A stretch of DNA of 64,000 bases from Thalassospira xiamenensis M-5 = DSM 17429 (GCF_000300235.2 NZ_CP004388.1:1-64000); one strand, 5' to 3'. Numbered from the stretch's first letter, positions 1 to 12,928 are shown. Numbers and translations are program-made. Notes: generated by a model from the letters alone, not told the origin.

Positions 1-62
1 TTTTTTGTCTTTCGCGTTTTGTTTGGTAGTGAAGATTGATTAAGCGGGGAAAGGTTCTAACA

Positions 63-1643
63 GTGCAGCACGCCGTTAGGGGAACGCAATCGGCACTCGG
101 GGAGTCCAACGGGGGGATTCCGGGTGACCAGCAGGCGGCACTAGACGATCACGCGAAAGCGACATGGCAGGTTGTCCGCGAAAAGCTTCGTTCGGAGTTT
201 GGCGCGACTGCCTATCGTTATTGGCTTGATCCCGTCGCATTGATCGCCGTCGAAGCGGGGGTCGCACGTCTTGGTGCGCCAACGCGTGCGATGCGTGACT
301 GGGTAACCCAGCACTATCTGGATCGTATTCAGTCCTTCTGGCATTCCGAGGACGAGAATATCCATTTTGTCGAGATTGTTGTTGTCCAACCGGCAAATGG
401 AAACGGCCAAAAAAACGCATCTTCTTCCACAACTTCTAATTCAGCGGCCCAGTCTGCCAATAGCAGTGCACGCGGACGCATCTCTGACGATGTCGCGCGA
501 CTGGATAAGGCTGCGAACGAGGTGACTGGTGCCGAAGGTTCCGGCCTGTCCTATGCGGGCAATGCAAAAGGGCTGGTGTCGGGTGGTCGCAAGGCAATTG
601 GCACCATGTCCGACGACGGCATATCGGCGGCTCTTGATCCCCGGTATACTTTCGACAATTTCGTGATCGGAAAGCCGAACGAATTCGCCTATGCGGCAGC
701 ACGCCGTTTGGCAGAGGCCGAATCGGTGCCATTCAACCCGCTGTTCCTTTACGGCGGCGTTGGCCTTGGTAAAACCCACCTGATGCACGCGATTGCATGG
801 CATATTCGCCGCACGCAGCCGCACCGCACGGTGATTTACCTGTCTGCTGAAAAATTCATGTACCGCTTCATCCGGGCCCTGCGTGACAAGAACACCGTCG
901 ATTTCAAGGATCAGTTCCGGTCCGTCGATGTTCTGATGGTTGATGACGTTCAGTTCATTTCGGGCAAGGACTCGACCCAGGAAGAATTCTTCCACACCTT
1001 CAATGCGCTGGTGGATCAGGGGCGTCAGATCATTGTGTCTGCTGACAAGTCGCCATCCGATCTGGAAGATATCGAAGAACGCCTGCGTTCGCGTCTTGGC
1101 TCGGGCCTTGTTGCCGATATTCATGCTACGACCTATGAGCTGCGTCTGGGTATTCTCGAATCGAAGGCAGAGCGTCAGAACATAGAGCTGCCACAGCGTG
1201 TGATGGAGTTTCTGGCTCACAAGATCACCGCGAACGTGCGCGAGCTTGAAGGTGCGCTTAACCGCGTGATCGCCCATGCGCAGCTTGTCGGTCGTGAAAT
1301 CAGTCTCGATATGGTTCAGGACGTGCTGCACGATGTCCTGCGCGCATCCGAACGCCGGGTTTCGATTGAAGAAATTCAGAAAAAAGTTGCCGAGCATTTC
1401 AACATCAAGGTGTCGGACATGCATTCCGCCCGTCGCGCCCGGGCAGTTGCCCGCCCGCGCCAGGTTGCGATGTATCTGTCCAAACAATTGACGACGCATT
1501 CCCTACCGGAAATCGGTCGTAAATTTGGCGGTCGTGACCATACGACCGTCATGCATGCAGTTCGCAAGATCGAAGAGTTGCATGTGAGTGATCCGTCGCT
1601 GTCGGAAGACATCGACCTGTTGCGTCGTATGCTTGAAGGCTGA
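63..1643 (+). CDS. dnaA: chromosomal replication initiator protein DnaA
   Basis: DnaA binds DnaA boxes, melts the origin and loads DnaB; it acts in the cytoplasm as an ATP-bound oligomer. The protein shows an N-terminal DnaB/DiaA-interaction domain, a long low-complexity Ser/Asn/Gly linker, then the AAA+ domain with Walker A GGVGLGKTHL, Walker B VLMVDDVQF and the sensor/arginine-finger stretch DLEDIEERLRSRLGSGL. The C-terminal helix-turn-helix carries the box-recognition signature GGRDHTTVMHAV. The frame opens with a TTG at 36, but I favour the GTG at 63 because GGGGAAAGG at 46-54 sits 8 nt before it; that gives 526 aa, normal for alphaproteobacterial DnaA with an extended linker. It is the first gene of the dnaA-dnaN-recF-gyrB run. 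The promoter mostly lies outside the window. Confidence 0.97.
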   Translation: MQHAVRGTQSALGESNGGIPGDQQAALDDHAKATWQVVREKLRSEFGATAYRYWLDPVALIAVEAGVARLGAPTRAMRDWVTQHYLDRIQSFWHSEDENIHFVEIVVVQPANGNGQKNASSSTTSNSAAQSANSSARGRISDDVARLDKAANEVTGAEGSGLSYAGNAKGLVSGGRKAIGTMSDDGISAALDPRYTFDNFVIGKPNEFAYAAARRLAEAESVPFNPLFLYGGVGLGKTHLMHAIAWHIRRTQPHRTVIYLSAEKFMYRFIRALRDKNTVDFKDQFRSVDVLMVDDVQFISGKDSTQEEFFHTFNALVDQGRQIIVSADKSPSDLEDIEERLRSRLGSGLVADIHATTYELRLGILESKAERQNIELPQRVMEFLAHKITANVRELEGALNRVIAHAQLVGREISLDMVQDVLHDVLRASERRVSIEEIQKKVAEHFNIKVSDMHSARRARAVARPRQVAMYLSKQLTTHSLPEIGRKFGGRDHTTVMHAVRKIEELHVSDPSLSEDIDLLRRMLEG

Positions 1644-1663
1644 TCGCAGTTTGAAAATACGCT

Positions 1664-1693
1664 ACGGGTCACGGTCCAGGGACGGTGACCCGT
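1664..1693 (+). terminator. hairpin after dnaA, possible weak terminator
   Basis: Perfect 9-bp inverted repeat ACGGGTCAC (1664-1672) / GTGACCCGT (1685-1693) with a 12-nt loop, 20 nt past the dnaA stop. Only a short T-poor tail follows, so termination may be partial or the structure may play another role in the dnaA-dnaN gap. Confidence 0.45.
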
Positions 1694-1831
1694 TCTGATT
1701 CCAGTCGGATATTTACGGTAATCGACGGGCTGAAAATCAGGCATCGCGCGGGGTTCCGCCTTTTGCGTGCATTGGGTGGAAAAATATACAACGACTCGTT
1801 TTGTTTGCTTGGGTTTAAGCCTTAAAAATCC

Positions 1832-1859
1832 TTCGATTTCCCAGCATGCATGTTATAAT
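1832..1859 (+). promoter_or_regulatory. candidate sigma-70 promoter for dnaN
   Basis: TTCGAT (1832-1837), a 16-nt spacer and a perfect TATAAT (1854-1859) lie about 95 nt upstream of the dnaN start. The surrounding 309-nt dnaA-dnaN gap is AT-rich but shows no cluster of TTATCCACA-type DnaA boxes by eye. Confidence 0.45.
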
Positions 1860-1952
1860 GCGTCTGCCTTGCCCGAAAGGGTGGAGCAAAAGCGACAAAA
1901 CCGATTATAAATCAATTTGTTAAACCAATACTGACAGACGGATAGGACGGGC

Positions 1953-3071
1953 ATGAAGCTGACCATTGAACGCGCGGCTCTGTTGAAATCTTTGACCCAT
2001 GTTCAAAGTGTGGTCGAACGGCGCAATACCATTCCGATTCTGTCCAATATTTTGCTGCGGGCGGAGAATGACCAGCTTTCTCTGACGGCAACGGACATGG
2101 ATCTTGAGGTGATTGAAACCACCACTGCAGAAGTCAGTGAAGCCGGTGCAACCACAACCCCCGCCCATACCCTTTACGAGATTGTCCGCAAGTTGCCGGA
2201 AGGCTCGCAGGTGCAAATCGCGCTTGAGCCAGGTGCAGGGCGTCTTACCCTGTCGGCGGGTCGTTCGAAATTCAATCTGGCGGTTCTTCCTGTTGATGAC
2301 TTTCCGGTCATGTCTGGTGGCGAGCTTCCGGTCAGCTTTGGCCTTGCCGCGGCGGAACTTCGCGGTCTGATCGATCGTGCCGAATTTGCGATTTCGACCG
2401 AAGAAACCCGTTATTACCTGAACGGTATCTATTTTCATGCGACAGACGCCGAAGGAACCAAGATCCTGCGTGCGGTTGCAACCGATGGCCATCGTCTGGC
2501 GCGCGTCGAAGCACCGCTTCCCGATGGGGCGGAAAACATGCCGGGCGTCATCGTGCCGCGCAAAACCGTTGGCGAATTGCGCAAGCTGATCGAGGAAACC
2601 GGGGAAGCGGTCGATATCGCATTGTCCGATACCAAAATTCGCTTTGGTTTCGGAAAGGCGGTTCTGACCTCCAAGCTGATCGATGGTACGTTCCCGGATT
2701 ACGAGCGTGTCATTCCGTCTGGCAATGACAAGACTCTTGATATCGAATGCAAGGCTTTTGCAGACGCTGTTGACCGTGTTTCCGCCATTTCGATCGAAAA
2801 ATCGCGTGCGGTCAAAGTCGTCATGTCGGGTAATACCCTGACCCTTTCCGCGTCGAGCCCGGAACACGGAACCGCATCCGAGGAACTCGAAATCAATTAT
2901 GATGCTGATGACATCGAAATCGGTTTCAACTCGCGTTATTTGCTCGATATCGCCAAGCAGGTGAAGGGTGACACCCTGAACCTTCTGATGTCGGACGGAT
3001 CATCTCCGACCATTCTGCGCGATACCGATGATCTGTCGGCATTGTATGTTCTGATGCCGATGCGCGTCTGA
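1953..3071 (+). CDS. dnaN: DNA polymerase III beta subunit (sliding clamp)
   Basis: The beta clamp forms a ring dimer that tethers Pol III and other DNA enzymes to the template. At 372 aa it has the family length and the expected three-domain architecture. It begins with the typical MKLTIERAALLKSLTHVQSV and its conserved RRNTIPILSN follows at about residues 23-32. The C-terminus ends LYVLMPMRV, the usual MPMRx clamp terminus that helps form the client-peptide pocket. The ATG at 1953 has AGGA just upstream. It lies in the replication cluster after dnaA, with a candidate promoter of its own at 1832-1859. No anomaly was seen. Confidence 0.97.
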   Translation: MKLTIERAALLKSLTHVQSVVERRNTIPILSNILLRAENDQLSLTATDMDLEVIETTTAEVSEAGATTTPAHTLYEIVRKLPEGSQVQIALEPGAGRLTLSAGRSKFNLAVLPVDDFPVMSGGELPVSFGLAAAELRGLIDRAEFAISTEETRYYLNGIYFHATDAEGTKILRAVATDGHRLARVEAPLPDGAENMPGVIVPRKTVGELRKLIEETGEAVDIALSDTKIRFGFGKAVLTSKLIDGTFPDYERVIPSGNDKTLDIECKAFADAVDRVSAISIEKSRAVKVVMSGNTLTLSASSPEHGTASEELEINYDADDIEIGFNSRYLLDIAKQVKGDTLNLLMSDGSSPTILRDTDDLSALYVLMPMRV

Positions 3072-3135
3072 CGGTTAGCGCACTTTTGCTGTGGCTGTTC
3101 TTGCCCATAATCTTCCACACCAAGACGGTACGTCG

Positions 3136-6775
<3,640 letters not shown>

Positions 6776-6813
6776 TTATCGGCGTGTTGTGAATTTATGC
6801 ATAAAATTAGAAT

Positions 6814-6856
6814 GGGCAGAGCAAGTTCATCTGATTGAGATGAGCGTGCTCTGTCC
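6814..6856 (+). terminator. long nested hairpin after gyrB
   Basis: Nested inverted repeats: CAGAGCA (6817-6823) / TGCTCTG (6847-6853) enclose TCATCT (6827-6832) / AGATGA (6838-6843) with loop GATTG. Flanking G-C and G-U pairs extend the outer stem to about 6814-6856. There is no long T run, so this is a candidate gyrB terminator. The rest of the 344-nt gap (6776-7119) holds no convincing gene and is where GC content falls at the left edge of the island. Confidence 0.5.
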
Positions 6857-7119
6857 TATCTTCTTTGCTGAGATTTTTGCGACGAACTGTCTGCTTTGCG
6901 AATACGGATATTAGCCCCAGCGCATGCATAAACAGATTCTGAGAGGTTTCGGTGATGCTTCTTCTTAATGGGGAGTTGCATCTCATCTTCAAGCACGCTT
7001 TGTCGGATCAAGTCTTCCAATGTTGAACCTTGAAAAGATAATCTTATAAATCTTGGTACGTATTGGCCAGATGATTGTCCTTGTGTGCTTTCTATTGCAG
7101 AGGGATTATATAGTTTTAT

Positions 7120-7980
7120 TTAATTGCATGTATCCCAAGTTTCTTTCCATAATTTTTCAGTTTCTTCGCTTGTTTTCAGTTTTTTATTATAAATTTTCGG
7201 TTTTTTCTTAAATACATCAATGAATAGGTAGTCAATCGATAATTTCGCAATTTGTAAGGTTATTGAATAAATTAATTTTAAGTAATCAAGAAGGGTTCTG
7301 CTGCATTTGATTTGCGATATTATTGTAAATTTTCTACTCATAATACGCTTCTGAAAATTGAAGAAATCTTCCCGATATCCAAGAAGGACTTCGGGTAATA
7401 CGGCGAAACAGCTATGCTTATAAGATCGCAGTAACATATCATAGTCTTGTGATTTAATTTGATTCTCATCATACCGGAAATGTCTAAACCACTCTATTTT
7501 TCCCATCCAAGTAGGGTGAGGTAACTCAAACCCGGACAATGGGCTTTGGCAAATAGATTTATGATCTGATGGAAGGTTGCGGACGCCGATTGCTTCTCCA
7601 TTATCTCTAAAAATAAGCAAGCTAGTTCCGAGTAAATCTATACTCGGGTGTGACTCTAGAAAATCAACTTGCTTATGGATGCGTTCCGGAAAACAAATAT
7701 CGTCACCATCCATTCTCATAAAATACTTTCCGGCTGAAGTATCTATTGCTTGGTTTAGTCGATAAGCTAGGCCGCGACAATTTTGATGGTGGGAGAACTT
7801 TATTCTGCTATCCGAGAAGCTATCGATAATAGATCTCGTGTTATCTGTGGACCCATCGTCAATTATAATTAGTTCCCAAAATGGGTAAGATTGATTCAAT
7901 ATTGAATTAATTGCTGCCGAAATAGTATTGGCGCTATTATGAACAGACATCCCAATGCTGACTAGGGGAGTGTTTTTCAT
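7120..7980 (-). CDS. family 2 glycosyltransferase
   Basis: Predicted GT-A inverting glycosyltransferase acting on a lipid-linked or protein-linked glycan at the inner face of the membrane. The N-terminus has the GT2 nucleotide-binding pattern (VSIGMSVHNSANTI, then IIIDDGSTDNT), and the metal-binding DxD appears as RMDGDDICFPER near residues 90-101. The C-terminal quarter is Lys-rich and AT-rich. At 286 aa it is a normal single-domain GT2; donor and acceptor cannot be told from sequence. It is the distal, most leftward gene of the minus-strand block and is separated from the next gene by 279 nt of AT-rich DNA. Confidence 0.85.
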   Translation of the reverse strand: MKNTPLVSIGMSVHNSANTISAAINSILNQSYPFWELIIIDDGSTDNTRSIIDSFSDSRIKFSHHQNCRGLAYRLNQAIDTSAGKYFMRMDGDDICFPERIHKQVDFLESHPSIDLLGTSLLIFRDNGEAIGVRNLPSDHKSICQSPLSGFELPHPTWMGKIEWFRHFRYDENQIKSQDYDMLLRSYKHSCFAVLPEVLLGYREDFFNFQKRIMSRKFTIISQIKCSRTLLDYLKLIYSITLQIAKLSIDYLFIDVFKKKPKIYNKKLKTSEETEKLWKETWDTCN

Positions 7981-8259
7981 GTAAACATCTCTCTTTATGC
8001 TTTTCCTAGATATTTTTCACGATAAGAATGGTTGAATATATTTTTTTATCTTATCGCCCAAAATTCACTAACTCAATCATCATAGGGTTCTTGACGAATA
8101 ATATTAATACTCTATATATACAAAATTTTGTAATAAAATTACATTTTGATTTTATACGTTTAATTGAATTATTCAGTTGAATAGCATTTCACAATGCTAC
8201 ATTGAATTATTATTAATTTTGATTAGCGCGATTTATCGATATGGAACGAAAAACTTTCA
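7981..8259. other. AT-rich non-coding gap in the island
   Basis: 279 nt between two minus-strand glycosyltransferase genes, very AT-rich, with no supported ORF. The length suggests that the GT2 gene at 7120 has its own minus-strand promoter here, but no clear -35/-10 pair stands out. Confidence 0.4.
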
Positions 8260-9441
8260 TTATAAGTCGGGAAACATTCGTCCTGGAAATCCTTTTGCTG
8301 TAAATGTGTGGTGTCCTAGAAATCTCCAAGAAAGCCCAAAAACTAGTCTACGCGCCGCTCTTGGGCCACGTCTTTTTCCAAAAATTACGCAAAGTAATCC
8401 GCAAATGATTTTTCTAATAGCAGTTAATAAATATGTCTTTCTATGATATTTAATAGATTTTTCAAGAGAGCTATTGTTATTTTTTTTTCTGTTATACGGC
8501 TCTACTGATGAGGAGTAATTTAAAATGGATTCCATTCTATTGACGTATGTGTGTTCTCTGGCAGTTCTGGAAAAGCCGTTCTGGGCTATATCGTCTCTTT
8601 CTTCTGGGTTTGCTAGATAATATTTTATTAGGTCTTCCAACTCTTTATCAGTATCAAATATTATGACTTCTTTACCATTTTCGTAAAATTTCTCGATGTT
8701 CCGAGCATTTTCCGTAACTAGAAACCCACCGCAACCAGGCACCTCGAACGTTCTTGCTTTAATTTGGTTCTCACCGTACGAGTTGGCAAAGTTAAGGCTT
8801 ATTTTTGAGTTTCTTATAATGAACGGTATCCGTTCTGCGGGTACAGGTCCTGCAGGCCATCCGTGACCAAAACATGTCACTTCTATACCGTTTTTCTTTA
8901 GCTCTTCTACTCTTTTGATCCGCGAGCCGTGAGCTGCCCCTACAAAACTAACTTCATACTGGCAATCTTTTGCGGGTAGCGGCTCAGAAAGCCAATTTTC
9001 CGGTGCAGCCCATTGAGTTAGCAAAACGTTTCTAATGCCATCTTTATGATAGCGAGGAACTATATAATCATATGTGGTAGTCATCGCGTGGTAGTGACGG
9101 CCAATAAACCTAGAAACTTCTTTATACTTCCACGAATCATCCGCTGCCCAAGAAATGGTTTTAACGCCATCTCTTGCTGAGATAATATCGATTGTTTCTG
9201 CCCATATTTCGTAGCTCATATGAACAGTTAAAACTATTTTCGGTTCGAATGTAATAACTGTCTCTAACAGTTTCTTATTCAAATCCGAAAAATCTTTATA
9301 ATTATCTTTGTCCCATGATTCGAAATGAAGGACTTCATGACCAAGTTTCTTTAGAGCAGGTATAAATGAAATATATTCTATGCCCAATCCTCTGCTTGGA
9401 TCTCCATATTGATGTTTTCCAAAGACACAAAGAACTCTCAT
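8260..9441 (-). CDS. CgeB-like glycosyltransferase (GT-B fold)
   Basis: The 393-aa protein resembles the CgeB / Glyco_trans_1_2 group: an N-terminal half starting MRVLCVFGKHQYGDPSRG, a central stretch with GAAHGSRIKRVEEL, and a C-terminal nucleotide-sugar-binding region. That last region carries SYGENQIKARTFEVPGCGGF followed by EVIIFDTDKELEDLIKYYL, typical of this family's 'RxFE..gcGgfllt' signature. It probably transfers a sugar to a surface glycan; the substrate is unknown. Its start codon overlaps the stop of the upstream gene by 4 nt (9438-9441), so the two are translationally coupled. Confidence 0.8.
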   Translation of the reverse strand: MRVLCVFGKHQYGDPSRGLGIEYISFIPALKKLGHEVLHFESWDKDNYKDFSDLNKKLLETVITFEPKIVLTVHMSYEIWAETIDIISARDGVKTISWAADDSWKYKEVSRFIGRHYHAMTTTYDYIVPRYHKDGIRNVLLTQWAAPENWLSEPLPAKDCQYEVSFVGAAHGSRIKRVEELKKNGIEVTCFGHGWPAGPVPAERIPFIIRNSKISLNFANSYGENQIKARTFEVPGCGGFLVTENARNIEKFYENGKEVIIFDTDKELEDLIKYYLANPEERDDIAQNGFSRTAREHTYVNRMESILNYSSSVEPYNRKKNNNSSLEKSIKYHRKTYLLTAIRKIICGLLCVIFGKRRGPRAARRLVFGLSWRFLGHHTFTAKGFPGRMFPDL

Positions 9442-10172
9442 TTAAATCCTTTTTGTGCGACTACGTGATATCCAACCGTAAATTTCTTTTCCGCATCATA
9501 TTTGTCAAGTATGCGAGAGATAATTGGTATTGCTATGGCAAGAATTGGTGACAGCGCGATCCATATGGGTAACCACAGTAGTCGACTTATAATGTCCATT
9601 TTTAACTTCCACGGCTTAGTCGATGCGACAAACCGTATGCTCTCTTGAGAGAAAAACGCATAAGATCCTCGGTTTTCTTCAACCCGGATTTCATTAAATC
9701 CATTTCTTTCCAAAATGGATTTATACCAAAAAGGCGTAAAACCACCATAATAGTGGTGTGGTTCTTGATGTATCCCTGATCCGAGTGGCGCAGAAAGTAA
9801 AACTTTCCCACCCGGTTTAAGTATTCTGCTGAACTCTTCTATCAGTTTAATTGGTTCAAGGATGTGTTCTAGTACTTCCGTGCATATAATTACATCAAAG
9901 CTAGCGTCCTCTACTGGGATAGAAGATGCATCACACACATAGTCTATTTTGCCATAAGAACCATTTCGCAGCTGACTGGAGGTTAGCTGCTGAAAATCTT
10001 GGGTTTTGTATTCACAGTGCTGTAACAGATTCCGATATGGACATGATCCCGCGCCGACATCCAAGACTTTGCTTCCTGCCGGAAGCTGGCGACACTGAGA
10101 AGATACCCAAAGATCTCGCTCATATAGGTTGTAAGCCCAAACCGAATGTACTGCTTTACGAACTGACTTCAT
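9438..10172 (-). CDS. class I SAM-dependent methyltransferase
   Basis: A 244-aa Methyltransf_11-type protein. Motif I is VLDVGAGSCPYRNLL near residue 36, with an acidic residue after the following strand. The motif IV/V region is DVIICTEVLEHI followed by ILKPGGKVLLSAPLGSG. Two hydrophobic stretches near the C-terminus (LLWLPIWIALSPILAIAIPII) suggest membrane association, which fits work on a lipid-linked glycan. It overlaps both neighbours by 4 nt, as in a tightly coupled operon. The methyl acceptor is unknown; a sugar hydroxyl or carboxyl is inferred from context. Confidence 0.8.
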   Translation of the reverse strand: MKSVRKAVHSVWAYNLYERDLWVSSQCRQLPAGSKVLDVGAGSCPYRNLLQHCEYKTQDFQQLTSSQLRNGSYGKIDYVCDASSIPVEDASFDVIICTEVLEHILEPIKLIEEFSRILKPGGKVLLSAPLGSGIHQEPHHYYGGFTPFWYKSILERNGFNEIRVEENRGSYAFFSQESIRFVASTKPWKLKMDIISRLLWLPIWIALSPILAIAIPIISRILDKYDAEKKFTVGYHVVAQKGFK

Positions 10173-10921
10173 GACTTCCTAACAAATACATACATACCGC
10201 ATGCGTAAGACTTATCCGCTGCATCTAAAGGTTCGGCTTTGTCGAAATAGTTACCGAGATCGTCTACAAAGCTGAAGCTCTCTAAATCCAGTTCGGGAAA
10301 CATTTCTATAAACCTTACAGGATCGAATATCCGATGTGCATTAAAACACACTTTCTCTTCGCCTACGGGCACAGAAATATACAGTCTCCCCCCGGGAGAG
10401 ATAACGCGTTCTAATTCTTTCGCGGCCTGCAAGCTGCCGGTCGGGGTTATGGGGTCTCCATAGCGGCCAAGGCCAACGTGCTCAATCACATGCATGCAAG
10501 ACAGGGAGCTTATGCTTCTGCTTGTTCTAGACAGATTGAGTAAATCGTCACCAAGGCATCTGAGGCCGGAGATGTTTACGTTTAATGGTCTAAAATCGAG
10601 AAATTCGACAGGTACAAAAGCTGATAGAACACTGATGGCTTTAATGTCTGAACCGATATCGACGTGATTGTATGGTTTGCTGCTTGCAAGTTTGCGTGAC
10701 AACCAAGCCGCTTGATAAAAATAATGGGGATCAAAGCTTGTTTGAGAAGTTTTATCTCCTAGGCAAGGATAGCTATCCAAGAAACTAGCTTTCCCTCCTT
10801 GTGCTACAAATCGCCTCCAGTCCAAAAAATAGGACGGAAAATGCAATAAACATATAAAGAAACTGTGTAAATTTAGGGAAGTAATCCAGTTCTTTATTAG
10901 GTTTTTGTTTTTTCTAAGCAT
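10169..10921 (-). CDS. DUF268-type methyltransferase-fold protein
   Basis: About 250 aa. Features match the DUF268 family found in polysaccharide loci: the degenerate SAM-site strand HVDIGSDIKAISVLSAF, then SCMHVIEHVGLGRYGDPI, and ELERVISPGGRLYISVPVG. DUF268 proteins are predicted methyltransferases of unknown acceptor. An in-frame GTG at 10936 would add five residues and overlap the upstream gene by 13 nt; I chose the ATG at 10921, 2 nt beyond the upstream stop. Neither has a good ribosome site. Confidence 0.75.
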   Translation of the reverse strand: MLRKNKNLIKNWITSLNLHSFFICLLHFPSYFLDWRRFVAQGGKASFLDSYPCLGDKTSQTSFDPHYFYQAAWLSRKLASSKPYNHVDIGSDIKAISVLSAFVPVEFLDFRPLNVNISGLRCLGDDLLNLSRTSRSISSLSCMHVIEHVGLGRYGDPITPTGSLQAAKELERVISPGGRLYISVPVGEEKVCFNAHRIFDPVRFIEMFPELDLESFSFVDDLGNYFDKAEPLDAADKSYACGMYVFVRKS

Positions 10922-10923
10922 AA

Positions 10924-11727
10924 TTATCGCACGCACTTACAATTGGAAATATGTGTGCCTTTTTCAGCATACGAATTGATAAATCTTTGGAATATCCTTG
11001 CTCTGGCTCTTGCCCAAACAAAGTAAAAATACCTCGATAATTGTTTTTCATATTTTCTGCTGAATTTCTCTAAAATTTCTTTCTTCTCTTCTTTGTATTG
11101 GATTGACTTACCAATTGAGATTTGATTGGAGTGTTTTCTATAGGCACTGAAAACTTTTGGAATGTATTCCGATTTTCCAATGCTGGAAAGTTTAAGGAAG
11201 AAGTCAAAATCTGCCGCATACTTGATGTCAGAATTTATACCACCAACGCTGTGGTATAAAGAGCTCCTCCAAAAACAAGCATCTTGAAGAGGAGTCCACG
11301 CTCCATATAACATCATTTTCTCTATGTTGCTCGTTCCACCACAGCTGCGAAACAAGACGTGGCTGGTTTCGTCGATGTAGTAATCGTCACCAAATATCCA
11401 ATCAACATCGGATTTTATAAATTTCTGTCGCGCTGTATCAAGCGCACCATCGAGCAACAGATCGCTTGAGTTAATCCAAGCCATAATATCACCGGTTGCA
11501 AGTGCAAATCCCTTCGAAATAGCATCAGCGTATCCGTTGTCAGGGCAGCTAACCCAACCGGTTATATGTTTTTCGTATTTTTTGATGATATCGACACTAT
11601 TATCATGCGACCCACCATCAATTACGAAGTATTCATCTCCTTTCTTCAGGTTAATCAAAACAGATTCGATTGTTTCCGCTAGAAATTGACCGGAATTATA
11701 GTTTGGGGTGACAATAGAAAATTTCAT
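10924..11727 (-). CDS. family 2 glycosyltransferase
   Basis: A 267-aa GT-A protein with the GT2 start FSIVTPNYNSGQFLAETI and the second strand EYFVIDGGSHDNSVDIIKKY. The position of the metal-binding DxD reads AWINSSDLLLDGAL, where the usual first Asp is Ser; this resembles the WINSDD-type subgroup. Later come ADFDFFLKLSSIG and YRKHSNQIS, seen in O-antigen and capsule GT2 enzymes. It probably adds a sugar to a lipid-linked oligosaccharide. It lies 7 nt downstream of the GT4 gene and is co-transcribed with the methyltransferase genes that follow. Confidence 0.82.
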   Translation of the reverse strand: MKFSIVTPNYNSGQFLAETIESVLINLKKGDEYFVIDGGSHDNSVDIIKKYEKHITGWVSCPDNGYADAISKGFALATGDIMAWINSSDLLLDGALDTARQKFIKSDVDWIFGDDYYIDETSHVLFRSCGGTSNIEKMMLYGAWTPLQDACFWRSSLYHSVGGINSDIKYAADFDFFLKLSSIGKSEYIPKVFSAYRKHSNQISIGKSIQYKEEKKEILEKFSRKYEKQLSRYFYFVWARARARIFQRFINSYAEKGTHISNCKCVR

Positions 11728-11734
11728 TTTTAAT

Positions 11735-12928
11735 TTACCGAAGCCAATTTCTTCTAATTTTGGAAAATTCTTCGATTAGTTCATAGATGCCGGAGCAGAA
11801 GTCATGGGGCTTCCAGCTTTCTGCTCGAATTTTTCCCATTTTTTTTAAATCTAACGCTAGAGATTTTTGGGTGTACACAGTGTGAATTGCTTTTGCTATG
11901 TCAGAGGGGGCCAATGGATCAAAGAAAATAGCTGCGTCTTTGAGTTGTTCGCGCGCTCCCGGAATGTCGGCCGCAGCAACGGGGCATCCTAAAGCAAATG
12001 CTTCAAGAGGAGGGAGATTCTCTGGACCACAAATACTAGGATAGACCAGCATTTGAGCATTTTGATACAAATCGATCAACTCTGATTTTGATACAAATCC
12101 ACAAAACACAACCTGGCTGGTTAAGCCTAGGTCTTCTGCAAGCTGCCTGATGTAGTTCTCGTTTCCTTTATTGGAGCCCACCAAGACCAACTGCAATTTG
12201 GTTTCGTGTCTTTCACCTAATTCTTTCAGAGCTAAAAGCAAATTCGCGTGGTTTTTATGCGGCCAAAATTGGGCCGGGTAAACCACATAGTCGCCGCTGA
12301 TCCCTTTCTTCTGGCGAATATCTGTTTCCTGTTTTTCTGAGCTTAATGCGAAGCCTGGTGTTGGATGGGGGAGTATTCTTACCCTAGGCGCTGGTATCCC
12401 ATATAACTGCATCAGCTCTTGTTTACCAACTTCTGTTCCTGTGATGATGAAGGAGGCACGTTGGAGAAAATATTTGTATGACTGTTCTCTTGCATCCCAT
12501 GTTCCAAGAGAACTCATTTCCGGAAACCAGGGCGTCATGCGATGCTGAAGATCCCACACTGTTGCTATATAAGGTGTGTCGGTAACTTCGTGCGCACCTC
12601 CTCCAACATGCCAGAGAAGATCTAGCTCATGCTTTAAAGCTGTGCGTTGGAGAGGACCCGGGCTTCTTAGTAGTCGGCGAATTAAAGGAGAGTAATTCGA
12701 TAAATTATTCTTAAACTTATCCAGTGAACTTGTATCTATTTTTGAATGTTCTATTTCTTTTGATTTTTCATCGTTATTTTTTAAAATTGTATCATTTTCA
12801 GTTAATGCGAAAAAACTGTGATTGCTATCACGTATAAAGGGAAAAATAGCGTTAAACACTTCATTTTGGAATGTGAAAGCGCCACCTGTATCTTGATGGA
12901 AATTTCCCAAGCAAATACCAATTTTCAC
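11735..12928 (-). CDS. family 4 glycosyltransferase (mannosyltransferase-like)
   Basis: First gene of the leftward block. The 397-aa GT-B retaining glycosyltransferase has a glycine-rich N-terminal loop (NFHQDTGGAF), the domain-start strand VVYPAQFWPHKNHANLLLAL and the C-terminal donor site SICGPENLPPLEAFALGCPV. In the classical E-x7-E motif the first Glu is replaced by Gly, with the order GPxNLPPLEA. That variant belongs to a recognisable subgroup of bacterial GT4 enzymes, so activity is still expected. Donor may be GDP-mannose or a derivative, given the sugar-nucleotide genes nearby, but this is inference. Confidence 0.85.
   Translation of the reverse strand: MKIGICLGNFHQDTGGAFTFQNEVFNAIFPFIRDSNHSFFALTENDTILKNNDEKSKEIEHSKIDTSSLDKFKNNLSNYSPLIRRLLRSPGPLQRTALKHELDLLWHVGGGAHEVTDTPYIATVWDLQHRMTPWFPEMSSLGTWDAREQSYKYFLQRASFIITGTEVGKQELMQLYGIPAPRVRILPHPTPGFALSSEKQETDIRQKKGISGDYVVYPAQFWPHKNHANLLLALKELGERHETKLQLVLVGSNKGNENYIRQLAEDLGLTSQVVFCGFVSKSELIDLYQNAQMLVYPSICGPENLPPLEAFALGCPVAAADIPGAREQLKDAAIFFDPLAPSDIAKAIHTVYTQKSLALDLKKMGKIRAESWKPHDFCSGIYELIEEFSKIRRNWLR

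Noticed and set aside
441..1499. Long minus-strand frame (352 codons) inside dnaA
   Set aside because: Shadow of dnaA; dnaA motifs are complete on the plus strand.
6807..6992. Minus-strand 61-codon frame after gyrB, at first sight a transposase remnant
   Set aside because: It overlaps the long hairpin, has no ribosome site and no recognisable family motif.
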